Shown here piece after piece: positions 1-10,525 of a DNA stretch of 64,000 nucleotides. Source of the stretch: Tritrichomonas musculus (Eukaryota > Parabasalia > Tritrichomonadida > Tritrichomonadidae); NCBI GenBank assembly GCA_039105265.1, contig JAPFFF010000005.1, positions 7,487,501-7,551,500 of the forward strand, given 5' to 3'. A program made the position numbers and the translations under genes. The stretch's first letter is position 1, and every line of letters begins with the position of its first letter. The notes beneath the pieces were generated by a model, which searched no databases, was not told the origin of the DNA, and worked only from the letters and a program-made list of their open reading frames with translations.

Positions 1-561
1 TGATTTAAGTTTTAATTCGATTTCTTCCATTCGCATACAAAAACTGAAAAAAGATAATGTAGCCAAACTATGTTCTTGGGTAAGTTGATTTTCTCTTTCA
101 AGTCTGTCTTTTTCTTTAGTTTGAGGTTTCATTGAAACATATTTTTCTTCGATTGTATTAAATGCAAAAAAATGCTTTTGATACTCTTTTTCATCATTTG
201 TTAATTGCTCTAATTCTTTTTGAACAAAATTATTTAATGGAGACACAATTTTCTGTGAAATAATGTTAAAGTGAGACGTAAATGCGGTATCTACAGCCTT
301 TAAGATTTGAGATAATGGTTTTATTGAAGGATCAGTACATACAATTTCCATGTTGTTAAAAGATCGGCGTAGACTTTTAAATTCGGAACACATTTTTTGA
401 CCAAGATCTGCGTATATTGTAAACTGTTTGGCAATATTTGTTATTTCATCTCCAACTTGTTTTAAATACTCAAAACGTCTTTGCTGTTCGAGATTGAAAA
501 ATGGAGTTGCGTGCATGTACTGAAGTGTCTCGTCGTTGATTGCATGCGGATCTGTAGTCAT
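1..561 (-). CDS. BAR-domain protein, N-terminal part (runs off the left edge)
   Basis: An open frame of 187 codons begins at the ATG at 559-561 and reads leftward out of the window without a stop. The sequence is almost entirely helical and charged. The order of conserved blocks (an N-terminal phenylalanine-rich segment, then F..HF..I..KIVSPLNNFVQKEL, then a K/E-rich coiled segment) resembles the BAR domain of ACAP/ASAP-type ArfGAPs. Such proteins bind curved membrane during vesicle traffic. Only the BAR-like part is visible; any PH, ArfGAP or ankyrin domains would lie outside the window. The family call is recognition by eye. A different BAR or coiled-coil protein is possible. Confidence 0.6.
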   Translation of the reverse strand, partial: MTTDPHAINDETLQYMHATPFFNLEQQRRFEYLKQVGDEITNIAKQFTIYADLGQKMCSEFKSLRRSFNNMEIVCTDPSIKPLSQILKAVDTAFTSHFNIISQKIVSPLNNFVQKELEQLTNDEKEYQKHFFAFNTIEEKYVSMKPQTKEKDRLERENQLTQEHSLATLSFFSFCMRMEEIELKLKS

Positions 562-1358
562 TTAAAAATGAAAGAAATAAGAATTTTATTAAAAATATTA
601 GTAAACAAATTTTTTTTTTTCAATGGTTTATGAGAAATATTGATTTTTGATAAGTCAATTCAAAAAGTTGTTTTCAAAAGAAGTTTTTGAAAAAATATTT
701 TATAATTGAATGATTTACGTAAATTTTAATTTGAATAAAATTATTATTATAAAAAACATTATTATATATTTTTTGCCATATTCCACTCATTTTTTTAATT
801 ATTATTTTAATATTTATTATAAATTAATAAGTAGATACAATTATTTTCAAAAAATTAATTAAATGCATGTAACAATTTAAGATTTTGAAAAATATATAAA
901 TATAATTTTATATTCACCCAGATAATAAATTGAATTGTTTTTTTTAGTAAAATTCAGAAAATATTTAAATAACAATCTCTCAACTTTTTCAATTAAAAAA
1001 AACTTTCTTTGGGGTGCTTTGTGAAGATATCAACATTTATTAATTTGGGCTGTATTATTTGATTGTATTTGAGCAAACCAAGCGTTTAGAATAATAAAAA
1101 AATTAATATAATAAAAACGATTATTTAACGAACATTTTATTAACTTAGTTGATAGAAAGTTTCAGATTGTTGATAAGAACATTAAAATAATATTAAAAAA
1201 AAAACGCAGTATATTATTTGATGATTTGTGATTTTCGACCAAAATATTAAAAACAACATAAAAAATCACAAAACAATACAAATTATTTCAAAAAATAACA
1301 AACAAAATTAATAGTAAAAAGCGAGGAAAGTAAATTCGCATTTTTGCTTGTAATAAAC
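562..1358. other. AT-rich intergenic region
   Basis: About 800 bases of very AT-rich sequence separate two minus-strand genes. It should contain the promoter of the BAR-domain gene near 562-620 and the 3' end of the Dbf4-like gene. I see no ORF with protein-like composition, no repeat array and no RNA gene. Confidence 0.6.
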
Positions 1359-2756
1359 TTAGCTTTCCTTCTTACATTGGGCAGCAATTTCATTGAACGA
1401 AGCTGCAATGCTGTCAAACTCTTCCCATAATGGTTTCGTATTTCTCATATGATAAGGAGAATTATGATGTTCGTAAGGATCTTCAAAATTAGTTCTACAT
1501 ATATAGCAGTAGTAATTTGATTTTCCAATTACTGCTGAAACGTCATTTGTATTGGCTTTCAAATTTGATTGGGCTGCACTTACTTTATTTTGTAGTTTGG
1601 CTCCTCTATCAAGCATGCATGATCGAGCAATCTGATTTGCATTAGGGCGAACCGGCTGAAACGGAGTCATGAAATAAAAAGGAGGAGCAGTTTCTACGTA
1701 GAGCTGAGGTATTTGTTCCGTGGTACTAAAAACTTTTATGATTGGAGCATACATGTGACGGTAATCAGAAACCACGATCTCTGGAGCTTTTGGATAATGT
1801 GACGCGATTGGTAAGCATTGAATTTTTCTGTATGAATCGCTTAAGTTTCTTGTGCTTATTTTTTGGATACGGTTTTGGTAAGAAATGTTGATTTGGTTAT
1901 TATTATTCGAACTATTGTTTTTGGTGTTCATTATTTTATTGATTGAAGGATTTAGTGTACACAATATATTTGGATTTGTGTTAGCTGTAGTAGACACAGT
2001 CGTTGACATGTGAGTTGTAGCTGACGGGGAAGTTGCATTGCTTGGTAAAATGACATGGCGTATAGGCGAAGATATCCTAACACCAGGAGTTATTCGCTTT
2101 GTTTTTTGTGGTGTTTGTAAAATGTGGGGACTTGTATCTGTATTTACCATTGGTGAAGAGAGAGCGCTTCTATTTGATGGTTTAAAACTAGGTTTCGGTG
2201 AAAAATTGATATTCGATACCGATATGGTATTTGGTTGCAAATTAAAATCATTCGTTTGTAAAGGCATGAAATCCTTAATCCAACTAATCTGATCAAGAAG
2301 TACTTGACGGTTTTGGTTATATGACTGAATTTCTGAAGATTTTATATTTGATTCGTCGGTAATAATTAAATCAGAAAATTGTGGATTATCTACAATTATC
2401 GAGCCATTTCTTTCTAAGGCAAGCTTAACCATCATTTCATTATTAAAATCGTCTGTTTTAGTTTGCGGAGTTATATGGAGTTTGACAAAAACGCGTAGCC
2501 CTTTAAAAAAAATTGGAGATAACTCTGGTAAATATGATTTTTCCATTTTTACTTTAGTGGCTCGCTTTGTAATTCGTTTCGCCTTCAAAATAAACTCGCC
2601 GTCTGTTTTATCTTCTGTTTCTTCGAATTCATTTGAATTATCTGAGTCGCAATTAAAATCGTGAGTAGATTTTGACTTTTGAGGCTGCTGTTGATATTTT
2701 GACTGAATTGGAGCTCCAGCCTTTGCGTTCGACATTGATCGTGAGCGCATCAACAT
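1359..2756 (-). CDS. Dbf4-like regulatory subunit of Cdc7 kinase
   Basis: This 465-aa protein has the layout of Dbf4/ASK proteins, which activate Cdc7 kinase to fire replication origins in the nucleus. Residues about 85-165 resemble a degenerate BRCT domain (PIFFKGLRVFV, then SDLIITDES, then DQISWIKDFM). A low-complexity S/T/N-rich middle follows. Near residue 350 is a proline/aromatic segment (PPFYFMTPFQPVRP) where family members carry motif M. Residues 417-436 form a DBF zinc finger with the exact spacing C-x2-C-x9-H-x5-H (C417, C420, H430, H436). Several ATGs lie close together (codons 1, 3 and 8), so the start is uncertain by a few residues. The zinc finger is the strongest evidence; the BRCT and motif M calls are weaker. 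Confidence 0.75.
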   Translation of the reverse strand: MLMRSRSMSNAKAGAPIQSKYQQQPQKSKSTHDFNCDSDNSNEFEETEDKTDGEFILKAKRITKRATKVKMEKSYLPELSPIFFKGLRVFVKLHITPQTKTDDFNNEMMVKLALERNGSIIVDNPQFSDLIITDESNIKSSEIQSYNQNRQVLLDQISWIKDFMPLQTNDFNLQPNTISVSNINFSPKPSFKPSNRSALSSPMVNTDTSPHILQTPQKTKRITPGVRISSPIRHVILPSNATSPSATTHMSTTVSTTANTNPNILCTLNPSINKIMNTKNNSSNNNNQINISYQNRIQKISTRNLSDSYRKIQCLPIASHYPKAPEIVVSDYRHMYAPIIKVFSTTEQIPQLYVETAPPFYFMTPFQPVRPNANQIARSCMLDRGAKLQNKVSAAQSNLKANTNDVSAVIGKSNYYCYICRTNFEDPYEHHNSPYHMRNTKPLWEEFDSIAASFNEIAAQCKKES

Positions 2757-3085
2757 TGGCAGGTAAAAGTACAGGCCAATTGAAATAAACGGTTAAATTA
2801 TAATTTCTTAAAATACTCAAAATAAACGATAGTAATTTGAGCACCCATTATCTTAAGAAATTGACAGTTTCTATTTTCTTTTAATATTTATTTAATTACT
2901 TGTCATTTATTTATTTTAATAAATAGGAATTGCTGATTGAATAAAAACTAGTTCAAAATCAAATCTTATTTCTATCATTATAAGCATAATTTGATAAGTT
3001 TTCAATGCATTCTTTATTTTAAATAAATTTAGAGCATATGTATATATTTATCAAAAACTATTTTCTATCAAACAATTTAATTTAT
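2757..3085. other. Intergenic region
   Basis: AT-rich spacer between the Dbf4-like gene and the end of the ankyrin locus. No supported feature was seen. Confidence 0.5.
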
Positions 3086-3493
3086 TCATTCATTTTCATT
3101 ATCAATTACATCAGTGCTGACAATAATATCATCAACAACATCTGGATCATTTTGCTGATCATTTTTTTCTTCTTCATAATTTATTTCTACAATATCATTC
3201 TCATCTTTTTGAGCCTGTATATTATTTTCACCATTATTCACCTCTTCTGCATCGTTATTTTTTATTTCTTCTTCTTCAGTTATAATTTCTTCTTCTTCTT
3301 CCTCAAAATTTCCCTCAACATTTTTATTTTCAGTTATATATACATTTTCACTTGGAATATTTTCGTCATTTCGAATGTTATCATTTTGCTCGATCTTATT
3401 TTCATCACTTTCATCATTTAAGTCAATCTTATTATAAAACTTTTTGAACAATTTATGAATGCTTTCAGAAGTGGTTAGTTTTTCTGGTGTTTT
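3086..3493 (-). CDS. Ankyrin locus, block 4: acidic C-terminal tail
   Basis: About 135 codons read KTPEKL, then a helical stretch, then a long low-complexity Glu/Asp/Asn tail ending at a TAA at 3086. KTPEKL is the typical consensus start of the last half of an ankyrin repeat, so this block continues the ankyrin gene on its 5' side. It is separated from block 3 by a 77-base AT-rich insert without an open frame in register. Read alone it could be taken for a 121-aa acidic protein starting at 3451. The ankyrin signature upstream of that ATG argues that it is the 3' end of the larger gene. Confidence 0.5.
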   Translation of the reverse strand, partial: KTPEKLTTSESIHKLFKKFYNKIDLNDESDENKIEQNDNIRNDENIPSENVYITENKNVEGNFEEEEEEIITEEEEIKNNDAEEVNNGENNIQAQKDENDIVEINYEEEKNDQQNDPDVVDDIIVSTDVIDNENE

Positions 3494-3570
3494 ATATGAG
3501 AAAAATTAAAATTTTAAAATTATTCAAAATTTTGAATTAAAACGTTATTTCAAATTGAATAGGGAAAAAA

Positions 3571-3667
3571 CGATATCTAAAAGACTTGCTTGAATTCCTG
3601 GACTAGAAAGTAAAATTTTAACTGCATCAGCATTATTATATTTGCATGCCATATGAAGAGGAGTTTC
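3571..3667 (-). CDS. Ankyrin locus, block 3: one ankyrin repeat
   Basis: About 32 codons encode a clear ankyrin repeat core (ETPLHMACKYNNADAVKILL) followed by SSPGIQASLLDI. It is too short to be a gene. It lies between two AT-rich inserts (3494-3570 and 3668-3784) and fits in phase between blocks 2 and 4 of the same protein. It is best read as an internal exon-like or split segment of the ankyrin gene on this strand. Confidence 0.5.
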
Positions 3668-3784
3668 ATAAAAAAAATTAATTAAAAAAAAAAACTCCAT
3701 GAAATTCAATATATAAAAAAAATTGGTTTTTTAAAAGCAAAAAAAAAATTAAAAACATGATTAAATAAATAAAAATAAAAATGC

Positions 3785-4520
3785 CTTCGATATCATAAAT
3801 AGTTTGAGCAAAATTAATTTTGCATTGAGGATGATGAACTAAGATTTCAACGATTTCTTTTGATCCATTAATGCAAGCTAAATGAAGGGCCGTAAAATTG
3901 TCAGCATCAAGAATATTTAAATTGATATTTGGTCGACCAATTAATTCATTCACCACTTCAAAATGACCAAATTTGCATGAAAGATGAAGTGGTGTATATT
4001 TTTTAATATTTGTTTGTGAATTTAGCATTTTAATTCCTTTTGAATTATTCAATAATAACCGAACAATTTTGAAGTGACCGTTTAATGATGCCAAATGCAA
4101 AGAATTATAAAGATCATCGTCGATTGTACATTTTGAATCAATTACAATTTTAGATTTTGATAAAAGAATTTTTGCAATTTCATAAAAACCGTTTTGACAG
4201 GCATAATGTAAAGGCATGATATTATTGCTATTTATATTGTTGTTGCTGTTGAATGATGTAGGTATATTATAATCAGTTCTTATATTTGTTAAAAGAATTT
4301 TTGCAATTTCATAAAAACCGTTTTGACAAGCTATATGTAACGGTGTTACATAGTAATTTGATCCACTTTGAATTGCTTTTGAATTAATTTTAATTGGATT
4401 CACATTTTGGACGTCATTCAATAACAATTTAACAATTTCAATATTGCCACATACACATGCAAAGTGAAGTGAAGTCATATTCAATCCATAGACTTCATCG
4501 ATTTCACCTTCAATTTCACC
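3785..4520 (-). CDS. Ankyrin locus, block 2: seven or so ankyrin repeats
   Basis: An uninterrupted frame of about 245 codons contains repeated TSLHFACVCGNIEIVKLLL and TPLHIACQNGFYEIAKILL type units, the ankyrin signature. Two neighbouring repeats share the segment QNGFYEIAKILL exactly, a sign of recent repeat duplication. The block begins directly after a TAA TAA pair in the AT-rich insert 4521-4568. It has no good ATG of its own at its start. The end of the open frame (3678-3784) is T-rich, hydrophobic and unlike ankyrin, so it is excluded. Ankyrin proteins mediate protein-protein contacts; no specific partner can be inferred. Confidence 0.6.
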
Positions 4521-4568
4521 TTATTAAAAAAAATAATTAAAAAAAATTATTTAAAAAAAAAATATTAA

Positions 4569-6311
4569 AATTGTTCCTGAATTCAAATCGATATTTTCTG
4601 GATCAAATGAAATCAAAGTATCAACAGTTGTTAGATTGCCATTCATGCAAGCAAAATGAAGTGGTCTCATATAACATCTCGAGATTTCATTGATCCAAAA
4701 CCCTTTCTTTAATAATAAAAGTACAATTTCTTGAAAGCCTCGTCTTGAAGCAATATGAAGGGGAGTTTCGTAATTGATTTTGTCTTTGATATCAACCATT
4801 AAATTCAGCTGCTCGAGAATAATATTAATTATCTTTAAATGGCCATTTTCGCACGCAAAATGCAAGCCAGTGTAACCTTTTTTGCTGCATTGTGCATTAA
4901 TATCGCAATAATGATTCATCAAAATTCGAGAAACTTCATGTGATGAATTCTGACATGCTATGTGAAAAGCTGTTTGACCATTTTTGTCATCTTTTTGATC
5001 AATGTCGATCTCCTTTCGATTCAGCAGTAATTGAACAATGTCTTCACTCTCAGAATATGTTGATTTGTGTAAGAGAAAAAGTGACAAAAACTTTGTTCGA
5101 TTGAATTTATTTCTATTGAAAAATCGAAAAAGTTCGAAATTTCCGTTTTGACATGCAATTTCAAGTACTTCTAATTCACTACTGAAACGAATCTCTTTAA
5201 ATTGCTTCAAAAAAGTATAAAGCAAATTGTTTCCATCTTTAATAGCGACCATCATTAAATCGTTGATTCTCGTGCATTTGGGCAAATAGTCAATTAGAAA
5301 TGAATATAAAGAATACTTAACACAAGACTCTAAAAACGAATTCATCTTTGGAAACTCTTGATTTTTGGTCTCAATTAGCCATAAAAAAATCTCAGAATGA
5401 TGATATTGTAAAGCATAATCGACTTCATTTTTAAATTCTAGATTATTTTGCTCACAAATATGAATGATTTCATTATTACCTCCACAGACGGCGCAAATTG
5501 GAAGATTCTCAGTCAATTTGGCATCATTCAACAACAAATATTTAAAGCATTCAATAGAAGAACAAAAAGCGGCATATTCAATTAAAGTAACTTTTTCAAA
5601 AGGCGTTTGAAATCGTTGATAAATTGAATATGGAACGAAATCATCTTTATCTATTGCTTTATTTCCAATTAATGTAGTTAAAGTGTTAACATCATCAATT
5701 TCAATGCTTTTAATTGCTTGATTTTGATGATGGCCTTCACTCAAATATTTCAAATGTAATGACCACTCATTATTCATAAGTTCTTCGAGGCTAGTTTGGA
5801 ATTCAATTGAACTGGTTTTGAGAATTTCTTTCATTTGTGAATTGTCATAATAATGAATAAATTGAAGATGTTTGTGGATACGTGAATGAATTAATTCATT
5901 CGGCTTCAAATCTTTCATTTCAATTAATTTGTTTAAAATAAAAATGATTTCTGGTCGTACTTTATTATTTTTCCCTTTCATTGCATCATCTTGCGTTTTA
6001 TACTCAATAAATAAAATTCGCCTAAAATTCTTAAATAACGATTTTTCTGTGGTTTTGATTTTGTGTAAAAATAATAGGTATTTTTCAATATGCTTGGGAT
6101 GATAGAGGCAAAATTTATAAAGCGTTTTGGCAAAAACATAACTGCATGTATGATTCGAAGATAGTAAATCAATTGCTTCAGAAGTTGAATTTTCGATTAA
6201 ATTATCTGGAATACTAGCAACCAATTTTTCAATTCTTGAAAGAGCTTTAATATCTTGGCTTTTCCCATAAAAAAGATCTGGGTCGATAGTTAATTCATGG
6301 AAAGAAAACAT
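4569..6311 (-). CDS. Ankyrin-repeat protein, block 1 (N-terminal part)
   Basis: About 581 codons start at the ATG at 6309-6311, with a TCA trinucleotide immediately before it (very short leader, initiator-like). Residues 1-400 are helical and ankyrin-like but divergent, as is common for the N-terminal domains of large trichomonad ankyrin families. Residues about 430-580 are canonical repeats (TAFHIACQNSSHEVSRILM, TGLHFACENGHLKIINIIL, TPLHIASRRGFQEIVLLLL). The open frame then enters a T-rich insert and stops after LIFFF. Blocks 2-4 complete the protein (about 990 aa) if the inserts are removed from the mRNA; otherwise the gene is broken and encodes a truncated 586-aa protein. Confidence 0.65.
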
Positions 6312-8128
6312 TGAATTTTATTTTTAAAAAAAAAATGAAAACGTTTATAAAATTTTTTTTTAAAAAATCTTATTTTATCTGCGTATTTATTCTTAAATAA
6401 TTATTAATATCATGTTTATATTAATTTTTTATTTTATTTATTCAGTAATTAATGAAAATATATTTGATACATATATTATAAAATGAGATTAATTGATTTT
6501 TGCTATTGACCAGAAATTGAATGGGCTCAAAAAAATTAATCATTAAATATCTTGATATGCAACTTGTATTAAAGTTATAATAATTATTGTTTTAAATTTT
6601 CATCATATATTTTTGTAAAATATATAAACATAAATCTTTATCATTAAGAGATAATTTATTTTAAATTATTATTTCATCTGTAGGGTTGATGAATAAGATA
6701 TTTTTGTATTATTTATAAAATTTGATTTTTATTATAAGAAAATATTAAATCATCAGAAAAACTAGAATATTATCATTATTGATTTTAATTCTAATATCAA
6801 ATTTGTTAATGATTCCAATTTTGTATCGACAAATTAGTTTAATTTAAAAAAATTGATCATTCTTTTCAGATGCACTATTAAATAGATGTATATTAACAAA
6901 CAAAATTTTTTTAAAAAGTTCATATTCTTGAAACCTGAAGCTAATATAGGTTTTATGAAGCTAGTAAATGCTATATTTAATAAATATTTGAAAGTCTTCT
7001 CATTACAATTCATTAAATATTATCTGAAAAGTTGATTATTTTTTGAATATGTTAAAAAATTAAAAAAATATATTATTTTTGTTTTTTCTATTTATTGTTT
7101 TGTTAATAGCAATATTAAATATAATAATAATATTGATATTATTAATTTAAATATAATTGCAATATAATAATATAATTATAATCAATATATGATGAGATAT
7201 ATTGCTGGAAAAAGTTAAGTTTTTCACAAGCCATGAACAAAATTTACATAACTCAAAAACTGGGATTTTGTGAAAAGTCCGTTTTTGATTTATTAGAAAA
7301 AGTTTTGATTTGACGATCATTCTCAAGTTTGAACAAATAAATTTATTTCATTAAGTAAATGAATTTGACATAAATTATTCTGTAAATATTGAATTTCGTT
7401 AATAATTTATTTTAAAATATCTAAAATTAAGTATTTTTTAAAAAAATTTTTTTATCATCAAAATATGATTCTCATATTTATATTAGAACAAAAGAATAAA
7501 ACATTCGATGAAATCAATTAATTCATTCTTGATTTTGAATATCCTTAAAAGTAAATCTTTTTCATCGAGAATATAAACTTGATGAAAATTTGCTGAAAAT
7601 GCAGAAAAAAGAAACTTTAAGCACATTCCAATGGAAATGGAGAGCATATGTTGTGGAATATAAAACCATGTAAATATTTTCAACATAAATAAAACTAATC
7701 TTATCAATTTTTTTTTCTATAATTTTTTTTATCATAGTTTTTTGGAGTGACAAAACGGATATGCGATAAGACTCGTTCACAATTATAAAAAATGGTAATA
7801 ATGAATTCCAACCAAACTAAAATGAAAATATATAAATAAAATAAGCTAATAATTTATTCGTGGCAATGTTTTAATGATTTGAAATTATTGAGAAACATCA
7901 GAAATATCAGTTATGAAACTCCCATTATATTTTTTGAATTTTTTCTTTATCAAAACAATTTTCAATATCATTAGATCTATTTTGAGATAAATGCGATAGG
8001 TTATTCTAAATAAAAATTGAAAAGGTTTAAAAAAATTGAATGAAAAATAATTTCTCAAATTATTTGGTTATAAAGAACTGATTTACTTTATATTTTTTCA
8101 CTTCATTTTTTTAAAACCTTTTGGTTGA
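6312..8128. other. Long AT-rich intergenic region
   Basis: About 1.8 kb between divergent genes (ankyrin on minus, Myb on plus). It is extremely AT-rich with many poly-A/T runs. Short ORFs occur near 7480-7780 in two overlapping frames but have no protein-like composition or domain. It must hold both promoters; no other structure was seen. Confidence 0.5.
8098..8110 (+). promoter_or_regulatory. Initiator-type core promoter of the Myb gene
   Basis: The sequence TCACTTCATTTTT lies about 19-31 bases before the ATG at 8129. It matches the trichomonad initiator (TCA followed by pyrimidine/A/T positions, transcription starting at the A). The match is by motif and position only. Confidence 0.5.
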
Positions 8129-9082
8129 ATGTCAACCCAAATGTTTCCAATGATGATTCAAAGTAATTCCTATCAAATGGGAACAGCAATGAATACCTTA
8201 ATGAATCAAAATGCCAATTGTTTTGGAAATTATTATAATAATAATTATATTTTCCCACAACAGAAAATTATGATGGGTCAGCAGATAGCACCCTATGATT
8301 CAATGTCTAATTTTAACAATAATAATCAGATAAATTTTATGATTCCTCAAATTCAAAGAATGCCAAATATAAATAAGCAGCAGCCATCAAACTTTTTGAA
8401 AGAAAAGAAAAGCACTAATGCTTCAACTAAGACTAAAACACATGATAATAACAAAAAGGGAAGTAGAAACCAGTTCTCAAAAGAAGAAGATCAACAATTA
8501 CTAGAATTAGTTGAAAAATATGGTGATAAAAAATGGAAAATCATATCAAAGCATATGCCAAATAGAACAACAAGACAATGTCATGAAAGATATAAATATT
8601 TTCTTTCACCAAAATTGTCTAATCATCCTTGGACTGATGAAGAATGCATGATTCTTGAATTAAAATATCAAGAATTAGGACCAAAATGGGCTGAAATTGC
8701 TCAATTTTTGAATAATCGATCAGCTGTTAGTGTTAAAAATAAGTGGGGCGCATTAGAAAGAAAGAAGCAATTAAGAGCAATGATTCCTCTTCTCAATGAA
8801 TTATATTTAACAAATCATAAAATCTTGAAAGGAATAAATATTAAAAAATACAATATTAAGCCAAAGCGTGTATCACATATTGGCAATGAAAAAGAACCAA
8901 AAACTGACAGAGTTAATTATGGAAGTCAAGATGAGGACAATGGAGTTTTATCTGATTTATTTAATGATGAATCTGATGAGACAGCTGATGATGGTTATGA
9001 ATCTGTCTTCTTTGATAATGAAAGTGAAAATTTAGATGACGATTTTTTATCTCTCTGGGATAATGAGAATATGGCACTTTAA
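8129..9082 (+). CDS. R2R3-type Myb DNA-binding protein
   Basis: The 317-aa protein carries two Myb repeats at about residues 112-215. The first reads QFSKEEDQQLLELV, then KKWKIISKHMP, then RQCHERYKYFL (its first Trp is Phe, common in these families). The second reads HPWTDEECMILELK, then PKWAEIAQFL, then VKNKWGALERKK. Each would fold as a helix-turn-helix that contacts DNA, so a nuclear transcription factor is expected. Residues 1-110 are Asn/Gln/Met-rich and probably disordered. The C-terminal 70 residues are strongly acidic, compatible with an activation region (inference). Trichomonads have large Myb families, and some members bind initiator-proximal elements. A TCA initiator precedes the gene. 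Confidence 0.9.
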   Translation: MSTQMFPMMIQSNSYQMGTAMNTLMNQNANCFGNYYNNNYIFPQQKIMMGQQIAPYDSMSNFNNNNQINFMIPQIQRMPNINKQQPSNFLKEKKSTNASTKTKTHDNNKKGSRNQFSKEEDQQLLELVEKYGDKKWKIISKHMPNRTTRQCHERYKYFLSPKLSNHPWTDEECMILELKYQELGPKWAEIAQFLNNRSAVSVKNKWGALERKKQLRAMIPLLNELYLTNHKILKGINIKKYNIKPKRVSHIGNEKEPKTDRVNYGSQDEDNGVLSDLFNDESDETADDGYESVFFDNESENLDDDFLSLWDNENMAL

Positions 9083-9478
9083 TCGATATGTTTGATATTT
9101 ATTTTATATTATGCAAAATATTAGATATTTGAACTGGTATTGATAAAAGGACTTTCAGCAATTATTTGATTATAACGTTTTTTTACAATATTTTATTAAA
9201 TAAAAGTAGTTAACCATCTAGGATTAATATCTTATCTTGATATCTTGATATTTAAGTGTTTCATCACCAATGCTAATATTAAATATTTGAAATAATAGTA
9301 TGATATCTTCAAGGTACTGCTTAGAGATTTTTTTTATTTTGTTCATATTCCATATATTTATATCAATGGAAAAAAAAAAAAAAATCATATCAAAAAAGTA
9401 CATAAGATGGTGTATAAATTTTAAACATTTTAATCAGTTGAAAATGTAATAAGAAAGTTGAATATAATTATTAAGAAC
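9083..9478. other. Convergent 3' spacer
   Basis: About 400 bases between the convergent Myb and Rab genes. AT-rich, with a 13-base A run near 9368. No gene or clear terminator structure was seen. Confidence 0.5.
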
Positions 9479-10111
9479 TTAGCAATTACATTTTTTACCA
9501 CCATTGTTCTGAGATTGATTTGATTGTTTGAGTTGAACACCACCACCTGCTTGATTAAGTGGTTGTGTTTGTCCTAAGTTAATTTCACCAGAAGTAACTT
9601 TTCGAAGTAAATCTGCACCCGCCCTCATGAAAACCTCTTCTATATTACTATTTTCAGCTGCGGAAGTTTCAATATAGCAAAGTTCATGGCTCCTTGCGAA
9701 ATCTTCTGCTTCTTCTTTTGAAACAACTCTTGAAGAGCTAAGATCACTCTTATTGCCAACAAGGATAACTGAACAGTGAGGATCAGCTTCTGTACGGGCA
9801 TCTCGTAGCCATCTTGGGAGTTGATCAAAAGATTTTCGGTCAGTAATATCAAAAACAAGAATAACGCCTAGAGCGCTTCTGAAGTAAGCTTTTGCAATTG
9901 TATAGAATCTTTCCTGGCCTGCTGTATCCCAAATCATCATTTTTACGTTACGGCCTTCGATTGTTGTGATATGTGTAAAATATTCAATTCCAACTGTACT
10001 CTGTGTACCTTTCACGTACTTATTATCTACAAGGCGACGGACAATTGATGTTTTTCCTGCACCTGAACATCCAATAACAATGAATTTAAATTGTAAAGGT
10101 TGATCGCTCAT
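9479..10111 (-). CDS. Rab family small GTPase
   Basis: The 210-aa protein has all Rab nucleotide-binding motifs: GCSGAGKT (residues 14-21), a switch I with TVGIEYF, WDTAGQE in switch II, GNKSDL and ETSAA. It ends in a glycine/asparagine-rich tail with KKCNC, a C-x-C double geranylgeranylation site for membrane anchoring. Rab proteins direct vesicle docking by cycling between GTP and GDP forms. The sequence around WDTAGQERFYTIAKAYFRSALG is closest in feel to the Rab2/4/14 group; I cannot fix the subfamily. The start ATG is followed at once by the first strand (LQFKFIVIG). A TCATATTGTA initiator-like motif lies 20-25 bases upstream. Confidence 0.93.
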   Translation of the reverse strand: MSDQPLQFKFIVIGCSGAGKTSIVRRLVDNKYVKGTQSTVGIEYFTHITTIEGRNVKMMIWDTAGQERFYTIAKAYFRSALGVILVFDITDRKSFDQLPRWLRDARTEADPHCSVILVGNKSDLSSSRVVSKEEAEDFARSHELCYIETSAAENSNIEEVFMRAGADLLRKVTSGEINLGQTQPLNQAGGGVQLKQSNQSQNNGGKKCNC

Positions 10112-10525
10112 TTATAAAATATTACAATATGATAGTTCAAAAATTTGAGGTTATAAAAGCTATTTTTATTCAAAAAAAGCATCTGTCAAAATATTTTTTA
10201 TCAAATTTTTTTACTAATGTTATTGTATATACAGCATATAAAAAAAAAAGAATAAATTCAATAATAAATATTCAGCTTTTTAATTTTTATGAAAATTCTT
10301 TTAATAAACAAGAATATTTACAGATATCATAAAAACCTTATAATATATTCAATTAAACCTATAGTAATTGTATAATTCTATGAAAAATTGAGAAAATTTT
10401 CACAATTATTTTTCAATAATCTCAAAAATTGATTACTTATTCCAGGGTTTTTTTCAATTAATTTTATTATTTTTTAAACTTTTTCAAATAAAAATTTAAG
10501 AATAATATTTTTTTATTCAGTATCG
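10112..10525. other. Divergent intergenic region
   Basis: About 410 bases between the Rab gene (minus) and the transposase (plus). The start of the transposase is preceded by ATTCAG a few bases before its ATG, which could be its initiator. No further feature was seen. Confidence 0.4.

Noticed and set aside
3038-3421. 127-codon plus-strand frame opposite the acidic tail of the ankyrin locus
   Set aside because: Its composition (Ile, Phe, Tyr, Asn only) is what the complement of GAA/GAT-rich coding gives; no signal or domain.
7483-7780. Two overlapping minus-strand ORFs of 72-74 codons
   Set aside because: They overlap in different frames, have no homologous look and lie in a long AT-rich spacer. 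Not supported as genes.
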